This document shows, one piece after another, positions 23,419 to 31,661 of a DNA stretch of 34,846 bases. Origin of the DNA: an uncultured Lachnospiraceae bacterium (GTDB taxonomy: Bacteria > Bacillota > Clostridia > Lachnospirales > Lachnospiraceae); assembly GCA_934418125.1 (NCBI GenBank), contig CAKRWT010000023.1, forward strand, positions 1 through 34,846. The letters run 5' to 3'. Both the position numbers and the translations under genes were made by a program. Numbering within the stretch: position 1 is the first letter of the stretch; the number at the start of each line of letters is the position of its first letter. The notes beneath the pieces are model-generated. The model was given only the letters and a program-made list of their open reading frames with translations, did not search any database and was not told the origin of the DNA.

Positions 23419-26058
23419 ATGAAACAGTATGGCGTAAATGAATTACGTAGAATGTTCCTTGATTTCTTCGAGAGCAAAGGACATTTAAAGATGAAGAGCT
23501 TTTCTTTAGTGCCACATAATGACAATAGTCTGTTGTTAATTAACTCTGGTATGGCACCTTTGAAGCCTTACTTTACAGGACAGGAGATTCCGCCAAGAAG
23601 ACGTGTGACAACCTGCCAGAAATGTATCCGTACAGGTGATTTGGAGAATGTAGGCAAGACAGCGAGACATGGTACTTTCTTTGAAATGCTGGGAAACTTT
23701 TCCTTTGGTGATTACTTCAAACACGAAGCCATTGCCTGGAGCTGGGAGTTCTTAACAGAGGTAGTAGGACTGGATGCTGATAGACTGTATCCGTCTATTT
23801 ATGAGAATGACGAAGAAGCATTTGAAATCTGGAATAAAGAAATCGGCATTGCACCGGAGAGAATCTTCCGTTTTGGAAAAGAAGATAACTTCTGGGAGCA
23901 TGGTTCCGGTCCTTGCGGTCCCTGCTCCGAGATTTACTATGACCGTGGAAAAAAATATGGCTGTGGTAAGCCGGGATGTACCGTGGGTTGTGACTGTGAC
24001 CGTTACATGGAAATCTGGAATAACGTATTTTCCCAGTTTGATAATGATGGAAAAGGAAATTATACAGAACTGGTACAGAAAAATATTGATACTGGTATGG
24101 GTCTGGAAAGACTGGCATCCGTGGTACAGGATGTGGATTCCATCTTTGATGTAGATACTGTTTTGGCACTGCGTACCAAGGTATGTGAGATTGCCGGTGT
24201 GGAATATAAGAAAAATTATGAAACAGACGTATCCATCCGTATTATTACAGACCATATCCGTTCTGCGACATTCATGATTTCCGATGGTATTATGCCATCC
24301 AATGAAGGAAGAGGATATGTCCTGCGAAGGATTATCCGCCGTGCAGCACGTCAGGGCAGAAAACTAGGTATCAAGGAAACTTTCCTGGCTGACCTGTCTA
24401 ATACCGTGATTGAAGGATCCAAAGATGGTTATCCGGAATTGGACGAGAAAAAAGAATTTATCTTTAATGTACTGACTCAGGAAGAAAATAAATTTAACAA
24501 GACTATCGACCAGGGCTTAAATATCTTAAATGAGATGGAAGACGCGGTAATAAAAGCCGGTAAGAAAGAATTAAGCGGTGCAGATGCCTTTAAGTTATAT
24601 GATACTTATGGATTCCCGGTGGACTTAACCAAGGAGATTCTGGAAGAAAAAGGTCTGATTGTAGATGAGGAAGGCTTTCAGACATGCATGCAGGAGCAGA
24701 AGGACAAGGCACGTAAAGCACGTAAAGTTACAAACTACATGGGTGCTGACGTAACCGTATACGAGTCCATTGACCCTGCCATTACCACAGAGTTTGTAGG
24801 ATATGATAACCTGACCTTTGATTCCAAAGTCACAGCACTTACCACAGAAACAGAACTGGTAGATGCTTTGACAGACGGAGAAGTTGGAACTGTTATCGTA
24901 GAGAAAACACCTTTCTATGCAACCATGGGTGGACAGGAAGGCGATATCGGTGTTATTACCACAGCAGATGGTGAATTTAGAGTAGAAAATACCATTAAAT
25001 TATTAGGCGGTAAAGTAGCCCATATCGGTAAAGTCGTAAAGGGTATGCTGAAAGTAGGCGATAACGTAACATTGGCAGTTGATACGACCAGAAGAGCCAA
25101 TACCTGCAAGAACCACAGCGCAACCCATTTATTACAAAAAGCACTGCGTGAAGTATTAGGAAATCACGTAGAACAGTCCGGTTCCTATCAGGATGGTGAG
25201 AGAACCCGTTTTGACTTCTCCCATTCTGCAGCCATGACACCGGAAGAACTGAAAAAGGTAGAAGAGATTGTCAATGAGAAGATTGCAGAAAACCTTCCGG
25301 TAGAAACCAAAATCATGACAATCGAAGAGGCTAAGAAAACAGGTGCGATGGCACTGTTTGGTGAAAAATATGGCGAGACAGTCCGTGTTGTACAGATGGG
25401 CGAGTTCTCCAAGGAATTCTGCGGTGGTACCCATGTGGCATCTACCGGCATGATTGGTTCCTTTAAGATTCTGTCAGAATCCGGTGTGGCTGCCGGGGTA
25501 CGCCGTATTGAAGCTGTGACCGGAAGCAATGTGACCGCTTATTACCAGAAGATGGAAGAACAGTTAAATACAGCCTCCAAGGTTCTTAAAACAACCCCTG
25601 CAAACCTGGTAGAAAGATGCGAACATCTGATGGCAGAGCTGAAAGCATTACAGAGTGAAAATGACTCCTTAAAGAGCAAGGCAGCCAAAGAAGCACTGGG
25701 CGATGTTATGGACCAGGTACAGGAAGTAAGAGGCGTTAAGTTACTGGCTTCCAAGGTATCCGGTGTAGATATGAACGGACTTCGTGACCTGGGCGACCAG
25801 TTAAAAGAGAAGCTGGGCGATGGTGTAGTTGTTCTGGTGTCTGAGAACGAAGGAAAAGTCAATCTGATTGCGATGGCAACCGATGGGGCAATGGCAAAAG
25901 GTGCCCATGCAGGCAATCTGATTAAAGGAATTGCAGCATTAGTAGGCGGCGGCGGTGGTGGTCGTCCGAATATGGCACAGGCTGGTGGTAAGAATCCGGC
26001 TGGTATTGACAATGCCATTGCAGAGTGTGCAAAGGTACTGGAAGGTCAGATCGCATAA
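23419..26058 (+). CDS. alaS: Alanyl-tRNA synthetase
   Basis: Charges tRNA-Ala with alanine and edits mischarged Ser or Gly. The 879-residue length is normal. The class II catalytic core is at the N-terminus (ELRRMFLDFFESKGH; TCQKCIRTGDLENVGKTARHGTFFEMLGNFSFGDY). The editing domain shows HSATHLLQKALRE with the two metal-binding His and CGGTHV with the later Cys and His. The C-Ala domain at the end has a Gly-rich stretch with GRPNMAQAGG. It lies 24 bases after glyS, so two synthetase genes form a pair. GGAGG lies 8 bases before the ATG. Confidence 0.97.
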   Translation: MKQYGVNELRRMFLDFFESKGHLKMKSFSLVPHNDNSLLLINSGMAPLKPYFTGQEIPPRRRVTTCQKCIRTGDLENVGKTARHGTFFEMLGNFSFGDYFKHEAIAWSWEFLTEVVGLDADRLYPSIYENDEEAFEIWNKEIGIAPERIFRFGKEDNFWEHGSGPCGPCSEIYYDRGKKYGCGKPGCTVGCDCDRYMEIWNNVFSQFDNDGKGNYTELVQKNIDTGMGLERLASVVQDVDSIFDVDTVLALRTKVCEIAGVEYKKNYETDVSIRIITDHIRSATFMISDGIMPSNEGRGYVLRRIIRRAARQGRKLGIKETFLADLSNTVIEGSKDGYPELDEKKEFIFNVLTQEENKFNKTIDQGLNILNEMEDAVIKAGKKELSGADAFKLYDTYGFPVDLTKEILEEKGLIVDEEGFQTCMQEQKDKARKARKVTNYMGADVTVYESIDPAITTEFVGYDNLTFDSKVTALTTETELVDALTDGEVGTVIVEKTPFYATMGGQEGDIGVITTADGEFRVENTIKLLGGKVAHIGKVVKGMLKVGDNVTLAVDTTRRANTCKNHSATHLLQKALREVLGNHVEQSGSYQDGERTRFDFSHSAAMTPEELKKVEEIVNEKIAENLPVETKIMTIEEAKKTGAMALFGEKYGETVRVVQMGEFSKEFCGGTHVASTGMIGSFKILSESGVAAGVRRIEAVTGSNVTAYYQKMEEQLNTASKVLKTTPANLVERCEHLMAELKALQSENDSLKSKAAKEALGDVMDQVQEVRGVKLLASKVSGVDMNGLRDLGDQLKEKLGDGVVVLVSENEGKVNLIAMATDGAMAKGAHAGNLIKGIAALVGGGGGGRPNMAQAGGKNPAGIDNAIAECAKVLEGQIA

Positions 26059-26100
26059 AAACCCGATAGAAAAATATTTGATAATCTCGTAAATTAGTAG

Positions 26101-26128
26101 TTGACTCATAACCAAAATGTGGTATAAT
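26101..26128 (+). promoter_or_regulatory. Predicted sigma-A promoter of rpsU
   Basis: -35 TTGACT, a 16-base spacer and a perfect -10 TATAAT. The leader of about 88 bases contains a small hairpin just after the start (TGTGTG and TACACA arms around 26135-26150) and a strong AGGGAGGT ribosome site. Confidence 0.75.
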
Positions 26129-26223
26129 TTATGTTGTGTGTGAATACACAGTGCGCAATAGCGTATAAATAACCCAATCAGTCGAGTTACTAGTTAGGGA
26201 CTGAAGGGAGGTCAGGTGCGAGA

Positions 26224-26400
26224 ATGTCAAACGTAATCGTTAAAGAAAACGAAACTTTAGATAGTGCTTTACGTCGTTTCAAGAGAAGCTGTGCAAAAGC
26301 CGGTATCCAGCAGGAGATTCGTAAAAGAGAGCATTACGAGAAACCTAGCGTAAGACGTAAGAAAAAATCTGAAGCAGCTAGAAAACGTAAATACAACTAA
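26224..26400 (+). CDS. rpsU: 30S ribosomal protein S21
   Basis: A 58-residue, very basic ribosomal protein that binds near the platform of the 30S subunit and affects translation initiation. The sequence [20 protein letters not shown], followed by [22 protein letters not shown] and a [13 protein letters not shown] tail, is a full-length S21. It has its own promoter and its own terminator, so it is probably a single-gene transcript. It was found by reading the gap after alaS. Confidence 0.97.
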   Translation: MSNVIVKENETLDSALRRFKRSCAKAGIQQEIRKREHYEKPSVRRKKKSEAARKRKYN

Positions 26401-26412
26401 GTAAAATGGAAG

Positions 26413-26442
26413 CAGACTCGAAAGCAATTTCGAGTCTGTTTT
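26413..26442 (+). terminator. Intrinsic terminator of rpsU
   Basis: A perfect 11-base-pair stem (26413-26423 with 26428-26438), loop GCAA and a following TTTT, starting 12 bases after the rpsU stop. Confidence 0.9.
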
Positions 26443-26542
26443 GCGTTGCAGGCTTTTTGACTGGAAACTTTGATACAGACAGGCATAATCGGGTGGCGGA
26501 AATAATAGATATATCACATAAGAAATTGAGGGAGTGACATAG

Positions 26543-27742
26543 GTGCACGGAATAACGAAACGAATTGTACTTTGGATGTTACTTGGATGTCTGCTTTTGC
26601 AGGCTGGGGTATGTGGAGTTCCTATGATAGCCTGTGCGGCACCGGAGGTAGCTACGCCCTCCTATGTTGTAATGGAAGCATCTACCGGACAGATAATATG
26701 TGAGCAGGATGCGGATACCAGAAGAAGTCCGGCAAGTATCACCAAGATTATGACACTGTTAATTGTATTTGAACATATAAAGAGCGGAAGAATCCATTTG
26801 GAGGATATGGTAGTAACCAGTGCCCATGCCAAATCGATGGGAGGGTCCCAGGTCTTTCTGGAAGAGGGGGAAACACAGACACTGGATACCATGATAAAAT
26901 GTATCGCGGTAGCCAGCGGGAATGATGCCAGTGTGGCGGTGGCAGAATACATAGCAGGAAGTGAAGGCGAGTTTGTAAAGCTGATGAATGAGAAGGCAGA
27001 AGCACTGGGGATGCAGAATACTCATTTTGAAGACTGCTGTGGTCTGTCCGATTCCGATAATCATTATTCTTCCGCACGTGATGTGGCAATTATGTCCAGA
27101 GAGCTGATTACCAAATATCCGGAGGTTTTTGAATATACAACTATCTGGATGGAGGATATTGAGCATAAGACCGCACAAGGCACCAGTACTTTTACCTTAT
27201 CCAGTACCAATAAGCTGTTAAAGCAGTATGAGTGGACTACCGGACTGAAAACAGGCTCTACTTCCAAGGCGTTATACTGTCTGTCGGCAACTGCCAGGAA
27301 AGATGGTATGGAACTGATTGCGGTAGTCATGGGGGCACCGGATAATAAGAGCCGCTTCCAGGATGCTATGAATCTGTTAAGCTATGGATACAGCGTAAGC
27401 CAGATGTATACCGATGAGAATAAGGATGCACTGCCGGCGCAGAAGGTGGAGGGTGGTATCGAAGATATGGTAAATCTGACTTATCAGGGCGAATTCCACT
27501 ATCTGGATACGGCAGGAAACAATCTGTCAGAAATACAGAAAGAAATTAGTCTTCCAGAGCAGATAGAGGCACCGGTAGCAGAAGGAGATGCCATAGGTGA
27601 GGCGGTTTATAAACTGGACGGAAAACGAATCGGCAGTGTATCGATTCTGGCAGCCAAAGGGGTAGACAAGGCAGAATATAAGGATTATTTTAAGAAAATG
27701 TGGATACGTTATCTGATGAAACAGGAAGGAAAAGCGGGTTGA
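26543..27742 (+). CDS. D-alanyl-D-alanine carboxypeptidase, peptidase S11 (DacF-like)
   Basis: A penicillin-binding protein that removes the terminal D-Ala from peptidoglycan stem peptides outside the membrane. Residues 1-32 are a signal peptide ending near ACAA. The three active-site motifs are present: SITK (Ser65, Lys68), SGN near 124 and KTG near 237. The C-terminal beta domain of the S11 family follows, then a weakly amphipathic end that may bind the membrane (YFKKMWIRYLMKQ). The start is GTG at 26543, with GGAG about 9 bases upstream; no earlier ATG fits the signal peptide. The gene precedes a metallophosphoesterase with its own promoter. Which of the sporulation or vegetative forms it is cannot be decided. 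Confidence 0.9.
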   Translation: MHGITKRIVLWMLLGCLLLQAGVCGVPMIACAAPEVATPSYVVMEASTGQIICEQDADTRRSPASITKIMTLLIVFEHIKSGRIHLEDMVVTSAHAKSMGGSQVFLEEGETQTLDTMIKCIAVASGNDASVAVAEYIAGSEGEFVKLMNEKAEALGMQNTHFEDCCGLSDSDNHYSSARDVAIMSRELITKYPEVFEYTTIWMEDIEHKTAQGTSTFTLSSTNKLLKQYEWTTGLKTGSTSKALYCLSATARKDGMELIAVVMGAPDNKSRFQDAMNLLSYGYSVSQMYTDENKDALPAQKVEGGIEDMVNLTYQGEFHYLDTAGNNLSEIQKEISLPEQIEAPVAEGDAIGEAVYKLDGKRIGSVSILAAKGVDKAEYKDYFKKMWIRYLMKQEGKAG

Positions 27743-27761
27743 CAGAACAAAAGTTCGCAGA

Positions 27762-27791
27762 TTGCGATAGCACTTTGGTTTATGATATACT
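27762..27791 (+). promoter_or_regulatory. Predicted sigma-A promoter of the metallophosphoesterase / scpAB run
   Basis: -35 TTGCGA, an 18-base spacer and -10 TATACT, 36 bases before the chosen ATG at 27828 and just after the carboxypeptidase stop. Confidence 0.5.
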
Positions 27792-27827
27792 TTATAAGTT
27801 GTATTGATTCATGGTCTGGAGAACTAT

Positions 27828-28685
27828 ATGGTAAAAGGGATTTTGATTTTCATACTGATAATGATAGCACTGTGTCTTCTGGTGGCTGTTTTTGACTGCA
27901 ACCGCTTTGTTATCGTGGACTATGAGGTTTCTTCGGCTAAGATACGGAAGCCCTGTAAAATGATAGTGCTGTCGGACTTACACAATAAATCTTTTGGCAA
28001 AGCCAATGAACGGCTGCTTCGTAAAATAGAGAGCATATCCCCGGATGCCATTCTGATAGCAGGAGATATGCTGACAGCAACCAAAGGCAAGGAATTTACA
28101 CCGGCACTTTCCCTGATGGAGGCACTTTCCAGGAAATACAGAATCTATTATGGTATGGGAAACCATGAATACCGGCTGGGACTGTATCCGGAGCAGTATG
28201 GCGATATGTATGAGCGCTATATGGAAGAGCTTTCCCAAATGGGAATCGAGCCATTGGTAAATGAAAGGGCGCAACTCCCGGATGTGAATGTTTCCGTCTG
28301 TGGGGTTGCTATCGGAAAAGAATATTACAGAAGATTTCACAGCCGGAGGATGGAGCCGGAATATCTGACAGAGCTTCTTGGTGAACCATCCAGGGACAGC
28401 TACCAGATACTGATTGCCCACAATCCGGAATACTTTGATGCGTATGCCGCCTGGGGGGCTGATTTGGTGGTATCCGGCCATGTACATGGTGGGATTATGC
28501 GGCTGCCTTTTTTAGGAGGAGTGCTTTCCCCGAATCTTACCCTGTTTCCGAAATATGATGGCGGCAGATTTGAGCAGAATGGCAGTGTGATGGTGTTAAG
28601 CCGGGGGCTGGGAACGCATACGATTCCTCTTCGGATATTTAATCCGGGTGAATTGCCTGTCATTCACATGAAACCTGGTCGGTAA
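27828..28685 (+). CDS. Membrane-anchored metallophosphoesterase (YkuE/YaeI-like)
   Basis: A 285-residue phosphoesterase with two metal ions. An N-terminal membrane helix (residues 3-22) would hold it in the membrane. The calcineurin-like motifs are complete and in order: LSDLHN (Asp50, His52), AGDM near 74, GNHEYR near 108, and SGHVHGG near 208. The late GHVHGG(I/Q) form and the LPF..G..L loop are typical of YkuE/YaeI-type enzymes, some of which act on lipid phosphates such as UDP-diacylglucosamine or undecaprenyl compounds; the substrate here is unknown. ATG at 27828 is favoured over the in-frame TTG 24 bases earlier because GGAGA lies 7 bases upstream. scpA follows after 28 bases. Confidence 0.88.
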   Translation: MVKGILIFILIMIALCLLVAVFDCNRFVIVDYEVSSAKIRKPCKMIVLSDLHNKSFGKANERLLRKIESISPDAILIAGDMLTATKGKEFTPALSLMEALSRKYRIYYGMGNHEYRLGLYPEQYGDMYERYMEELSQMGIEPLVNERAQLPDVNVSVCGVAIGKEYYRRFHSRRMEPEYLTELLGEPSRDSYQILIAHNPEYFDAYAAWGADLVVSGHVHGGIMRLPFLGGVLSPNLTLFPKYDGGRFEQNGSVMVLSRGLGTHTIPLRIFNPGELPVIHMKPGR

Positions 28686-28713
28686 GAAGCTGACAGAAAG
28701 GACAAGCTTTAAC

Positions 28714-29496
28714 ATGGCGATTCCTGTTAAGTTAGAGGTGTTTGAAGGTCCACTGGACTTACTGTTACACCTGATTGATAAGAATAAAGTAGATATATAT
28801 GATATTCCGATTGTGGAAATCACCGAGCAGTATCTGGCTTACATTAAACAGATGGAAACAGAGGATATGAACGTCATGAGCGAATTTCTGGTAATGGCGG
28901 CAACCCTGATTGACATCAAGTGCAGGATGTTACTTCCCAAGGAAGTCAACGAAGAAGGGGAGGAAGAGGACCCAAGGGCAGAACTGGTGGAGAAGCTGTT
29001 GGAATATAAGATGTGTAAATATATGTCGTATGAGTTAAAAGACCGTATGGTGGATGCCCAAAAGAATTTTTACAAGAAGCCAACGCTGCCAAAAGAAGTA
29101 CTGGAATACCGGCAGCCAGTGGATTATGAAGAACTGCTGGGGGATATGACCTTACAGAAGCTGCATGAGATTTTCAAGCAGATGATGAAGCGGCAGGAAG
29201 ATAAGATAGACCCAGTCAGAAGCACCTTCGGACAGATAGAAAAAGATGAGATTGATATGGACTTGAAGACCACGTATGTAGATGCTTACGTGAGAAGCCA
29301 TAAGACCTTTAGTTTCCGCAAGCTGTTAGAGAAACAGAACAGCAAAATGGAAGTGATAGTTACTTTCCTGGTTATCCTGGAAATGATTAAGACAGGAAAG
29401 ATTGCAATAGAGCAGGAAGATACCTTTGCAGATATTATTATTACAACCAAGGATGTGTCAGACGATACGCCGACCCAGTTGACCTCCCTTGGATAA
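28714..29496 (+). CDS. scpA: Segregation and condensation protein A (kleisin)
   Basis: The kleisin subunit that bridges SMC heads in the bacterial condensin complex, acting in chromosome segregation. The 260-residue protein starts with the family signature VFEGPLDLLLHLIDKNKVDIYDIPI, followed by the MNVMSEFLVMAATLIDIKCRMLLP block that contacts the SMC neck. The acidic middle loop (NEEGEEEDPRAELVEKLL) and the C-terminal winged-helix (SFRKLLEKQ..., VTFLVILEMIKTGKI) complete it. scpB follows after 35 bases, as expected. AAAGGAC precedes the ATG. Confidence 0.96.
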   Translation: MAIPVKLEVFEGPLDLLLHLIDKNKVDIYDIPIVEITEQYLAYIKQMETEDMNVMSEFLVMAATLIDIKCRMLLPKEVNEEGEEEDPRAELVEKLLEYKMCKYMSYELKDRMVDAQKNFYKKPTLPKEVLEYRQPVDYEELLGDMTLQKLHEIFKQMMKRQEDKIDPVRSTFGQIEKDEIDMDLKTTYVDAYVRSHKTFSFRKLLEKQNSKMEVIVTFLVILEMIKTGKIAIEQEDTFADIIITTKDVSDDTPTQLTSLG

Positions 29497-29531
29497 GACT
29501 GCAGGTGATACATAGGTAAGAGGGAAAAGAT

Positions 29532-30101
29532 ATGGAGAAAGCAAAAGCAAAGGCAGTGTTAGAGGCGATTCTTTTTACCATGGGAGAATCGGTGGAAATA
29601 GACAGACTGGCTGCTGTTATTGAAGAAGATAAGAAGACGACAAAGAGTATATTAGAAGAAATGGCGCAGGAATACCAGGCAGAGGAAAGAGGAATCGGAC
29701 TGACAACCTTTGACAATGCGGTACAGCTGTGTACCAAAGGGGAACTGTACGAGTATCTGATTAAGATAGCAAAGACACCCAGGAAGTTTACCCTGACAGA
29801 TACCCTGTTGGAAACCCTGTCCATCATAGCCTATAAACAGCCTATTACCAGACTGGAAATTGAGAAAATCAGGGGGGTAAGCTGTGACCACGCAGTAAAC
29901 AGGTTGTTAGAGTTTGATTTGATTACCGAGGTGGGCAGGATGGATGCACCGGGAAGACCCTTGTTGTTTGGCACCACAGAGCAGTTTTTGAGAAGCTTTG
30001 GTGTAAAATCACTGGAAGATTTACCGGAACTGAATCCGGTTCAGATTGAAGAATTTAAGCAACAGGCAGAAACTGAGGTACAGTTGCAGCTGGATATCTA
30101 G
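29532..30101 (+). CDS. scpB: Segregation and condensation protein B
   Basis: Partner of ScpA in the SMC-ScpAB condensin. The 189-residue protein carries two winged-helix domains: the first from residue 8 (LEAILFTMGESVEIDRLAAVI), the second from about 92 (LLETLSIIAYKQPITRLEIEKIRGVSCDHAVNRLLE). The GRMDAPGRPLLFGTTEQFLRSFG block near 140 is strongly conserved in ScpB. It ends 29 bases before a strong hairpin that probably terminates the scpAB transcript. Confidence 0.95.
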   Translation: MEKAKAKAVLEAILFTMGESVEIDRLAAVIEEDKKTTKSILEEMAQEYQAEERGIGLTTFDNAVQLCTKGELYEYLIKIAKTPRKFTLTDTLLETLSIIAYKQPITRLEIEKIRGVSCDHAVNRLLEFDLITEVGRMDAPGRPLLFGTTEQFLRSFGVKSLEDLPELNPVQIEEFKQQAETEVQLQLDI

Positions 30102-30130
30102 TAAAATAAGAAGTTCAGGACAGAGAATAG

Positions 30131-30183
30131 AACGCATATATATTAACGAGAAAACTATCAAGGTTAATATATGTGCGTTTTTT
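30131..30183 (+). terminator. Intrinsic terminator after scpB, overlapping the annotated start of the next gene
   Basis: A 17-base-pair stem with one G-U pair (30131-30147 with 30163-30179), a 15-base loop and an unbroken T-run at 30178-30183. The right arm and T-run overlap the first codons of the following carboxypeptidase if that gene starts at 30171. Confidence 0.8.
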
Positions 30184-31472
30184 CTGGAAGAAAAAGAAAG
30201 AAGGATAAGAAAAGAAAGTGGGCGGGAGTCTTCATAATGGTGCTGCTGTGTGGCATCCTGTCGGGAAAACAAAATGGAACACTGCTGTATGTGAAGGCAG
30301 AGGAAGGTGTGGAGAGAGAAGAGAAGAAACCGGAGTTATCCCTATACGCTCAGGCAGCGGTGCTGTTGGATGCGGATTCCGGCAGGGTACTGTATGGAAA
30401 GAATGAAAAAGAGGTACTGCCTATGGCAAGTACCACGAAGATTATGACTTGTATTCTGGCGCTGGAATATGGAAATCCGGATGAGATGGTGGAAGTTTCT
30501 TCTTATGCTGCAAGTATGCCTAAAGTCAAACTGTATGTAAAGCAGGGGGAGCGGTATCGGCTGGGGGATTTACTATATTCCCTTATGCTGGAATCCCATA
30601 ACGATTCTGCGGTAGTTATCGCAGAAGCAGTGGGAGGCAGTGTGGAAGGTTTTGCCAGAATGATGAATCAGAAGGCGCGGGATATTGGCTGCTTTGATTC
30701 TTATTTTATTACTCCTAACGGATTGGATGCTGTAGTAAACGAAAATGGAAAGATTCATTCTACCACGGCAACGGACCTGGCAAGAATCATGGCATACTGT
30801 GTGACAGAATCCCCGGCAAAGGAAAGTTTCTTACAGATTACCCAGACCCCATCCTATCAGTTTTTTGATGAGAGCGGCAGGCGTTCTTTCCAATGCAACA
30901 ACCACAATGCGTTCTTAAATATGATGAGTGAAGCCATATCCGGCAAGACGGGGTTTACAAACAATGCCGGTTATTGTTATGTAGGCGCGGTGGAGAGTGA
31001 GGGCAGAATATTTACCGTGGCACTGTTAGCCTGCGGATGGCCCAACAACAAATCTTATAAATGGAGCGATATGAAGAAACTGGTAACCTACGGTATGGAA
31101 CAATATCATTACCGGGATATTTACGAACCACAAAGCCTATCGGATGTTTTTGTGGAAAATGGAATCCTGGAAAAAAAGGATGGAAAAAGGTCCCCCTATG
31201 GAACTGCCAGGGTGCCGATACAACTGGCGGGCGCGGAAGAAAACCTGCCATACCTTCTATGTGGATGGGATGAAGTAGAAGTGAAAACAGAGGTGGCACA
31301 GAAGCTGGAAGCTCCGGTAGAAGAGAAAGAACAGGTGGGAAGAGTAAGTTATTATGTGAATGGAAAGCTGATTCGGGAATATCCTGTTCTGACTACAGAC
31401 GGCGTCGAGAAAATCACATTTCCCTTTCTATGGCAGTATGTAATAGAAAGATTTCTGGGTAGTACAACTTAG
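30171..31472 (+). CDS. D-alanyl-D-alanine carboxypeptidase, peptidase S11 (DacB-like)
   Basis: A second S11 penicillin-binding protein that trims stem-peptide D-Ala in the wall. The motifs are complete: STTK (Ser87, Lys90), SHN in SHNDSAVVIAE near 146, and KTG in SGKTGFTNNAGYC near 259. The N-terminus has a very basic stretch (GRKRKKDKKRKW) and then a hydrophobic signal segment. The sequence ends in a hydrophobic stretch (ITFPFLWQYVIERFLG). The start is uncertain. ATG at 30171 has AAGG 7 bases upstream but lies inside the terminator stem. ATG at 30237 (GGAG about 9 bases upstream) would drop the basic part and weaken the signal peptide. The position after scpB recalls B. subtilis, where dacB lies near scpAB. 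Confidence 0.85.
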   Translation: MCVFSGRKRKKDKKRKWAGVFIMVLLCGILSGKQNGTLLYVKAEEGVEREEKKPELSLYAQAAVLLDADSGRVLYGKNEKEVLPMASTTKIMTCILALEYGNPDEMVEVSSYAASMPKVKLYVKQGERYRLGDLLYSLMLESHNDSAVVIAEAVGGSVEGFARMMNQKARDIGCFDSYFITPNGLDAVVNENGKIHSTTATDLARIMAYCVTESPAKESFLQITQTPSYQFFDESGRRSFQCNNHNAFLNMMSEAISGKTGFTNNAGYCYVGAVESEGRIFTVALLACGWPNNKSYKWSDMKKLVTYGMEQYHYRDIYEPQSLSDVFVENGILEKKDGKRSPYGTARVPIQLAGAEENLPYLLCGWDEVEVKTEVAQKLEAPVEEKEQVGRVSYYVNGKLIREYPVLTTDGVEKITFPFLWQYVIERFLGSTT

Positions 31473-31495
31473 GGGAAATTCTCCAAAGTTGTATG

Positions 31496-31540
31496 AAAAA
31501 TTACCGGATTGTATTTTAAACAATGCAATGTAATTTTTTT
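31496..31540 (+). terminator. Possible AU-rich terminator after the second carboxypeptidase
   Basis: A 9-base-pair outer stem (31496-31504 with 31530-31538) encloses a 25-base region with a small inner ATTG/CAAT pairing, and T-residues run to 31540. Low GC makes it a weak terminator candidate. Confidence 0.4.
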
Positions 31541-31582
31541 GCTAAAATTTTTTAAAATCTGCTAGTCGAGTGAAACAAACTA

Positions 31583-31591
31583 TGCTATACT
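31583..31591 (+). promoter_or_regulatory. Extended -10 promoter of the decarboxylase operon
   Basis: TG-x-TATACT at 31583-31591, an extended -10 element, with no good -35. The leader of about 65 bases begins with a small hairpin (GTGTG and CACAC arms near 31597-31612) and an AT-rich inverted stretch, then GGAGG before the ATG at 31662. Confidence 0.5.
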
Positions 31592-31661
31592 ATGTCCGTG
31601 TGCTATGCCACACAATAATATTGTTTTAATATTTATATTATTATAAATGGAGGGCTGAAAA

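Noticed and set aside
25542..26018. Long minus-strand frame of 158 codons inside alaS
   Set aside because: It lies wholly opposite a well-matched alaS domain, has a composition typical of an antisense shadow (Ser/Pro/Ala-rich) and no ribosome site that I could see.
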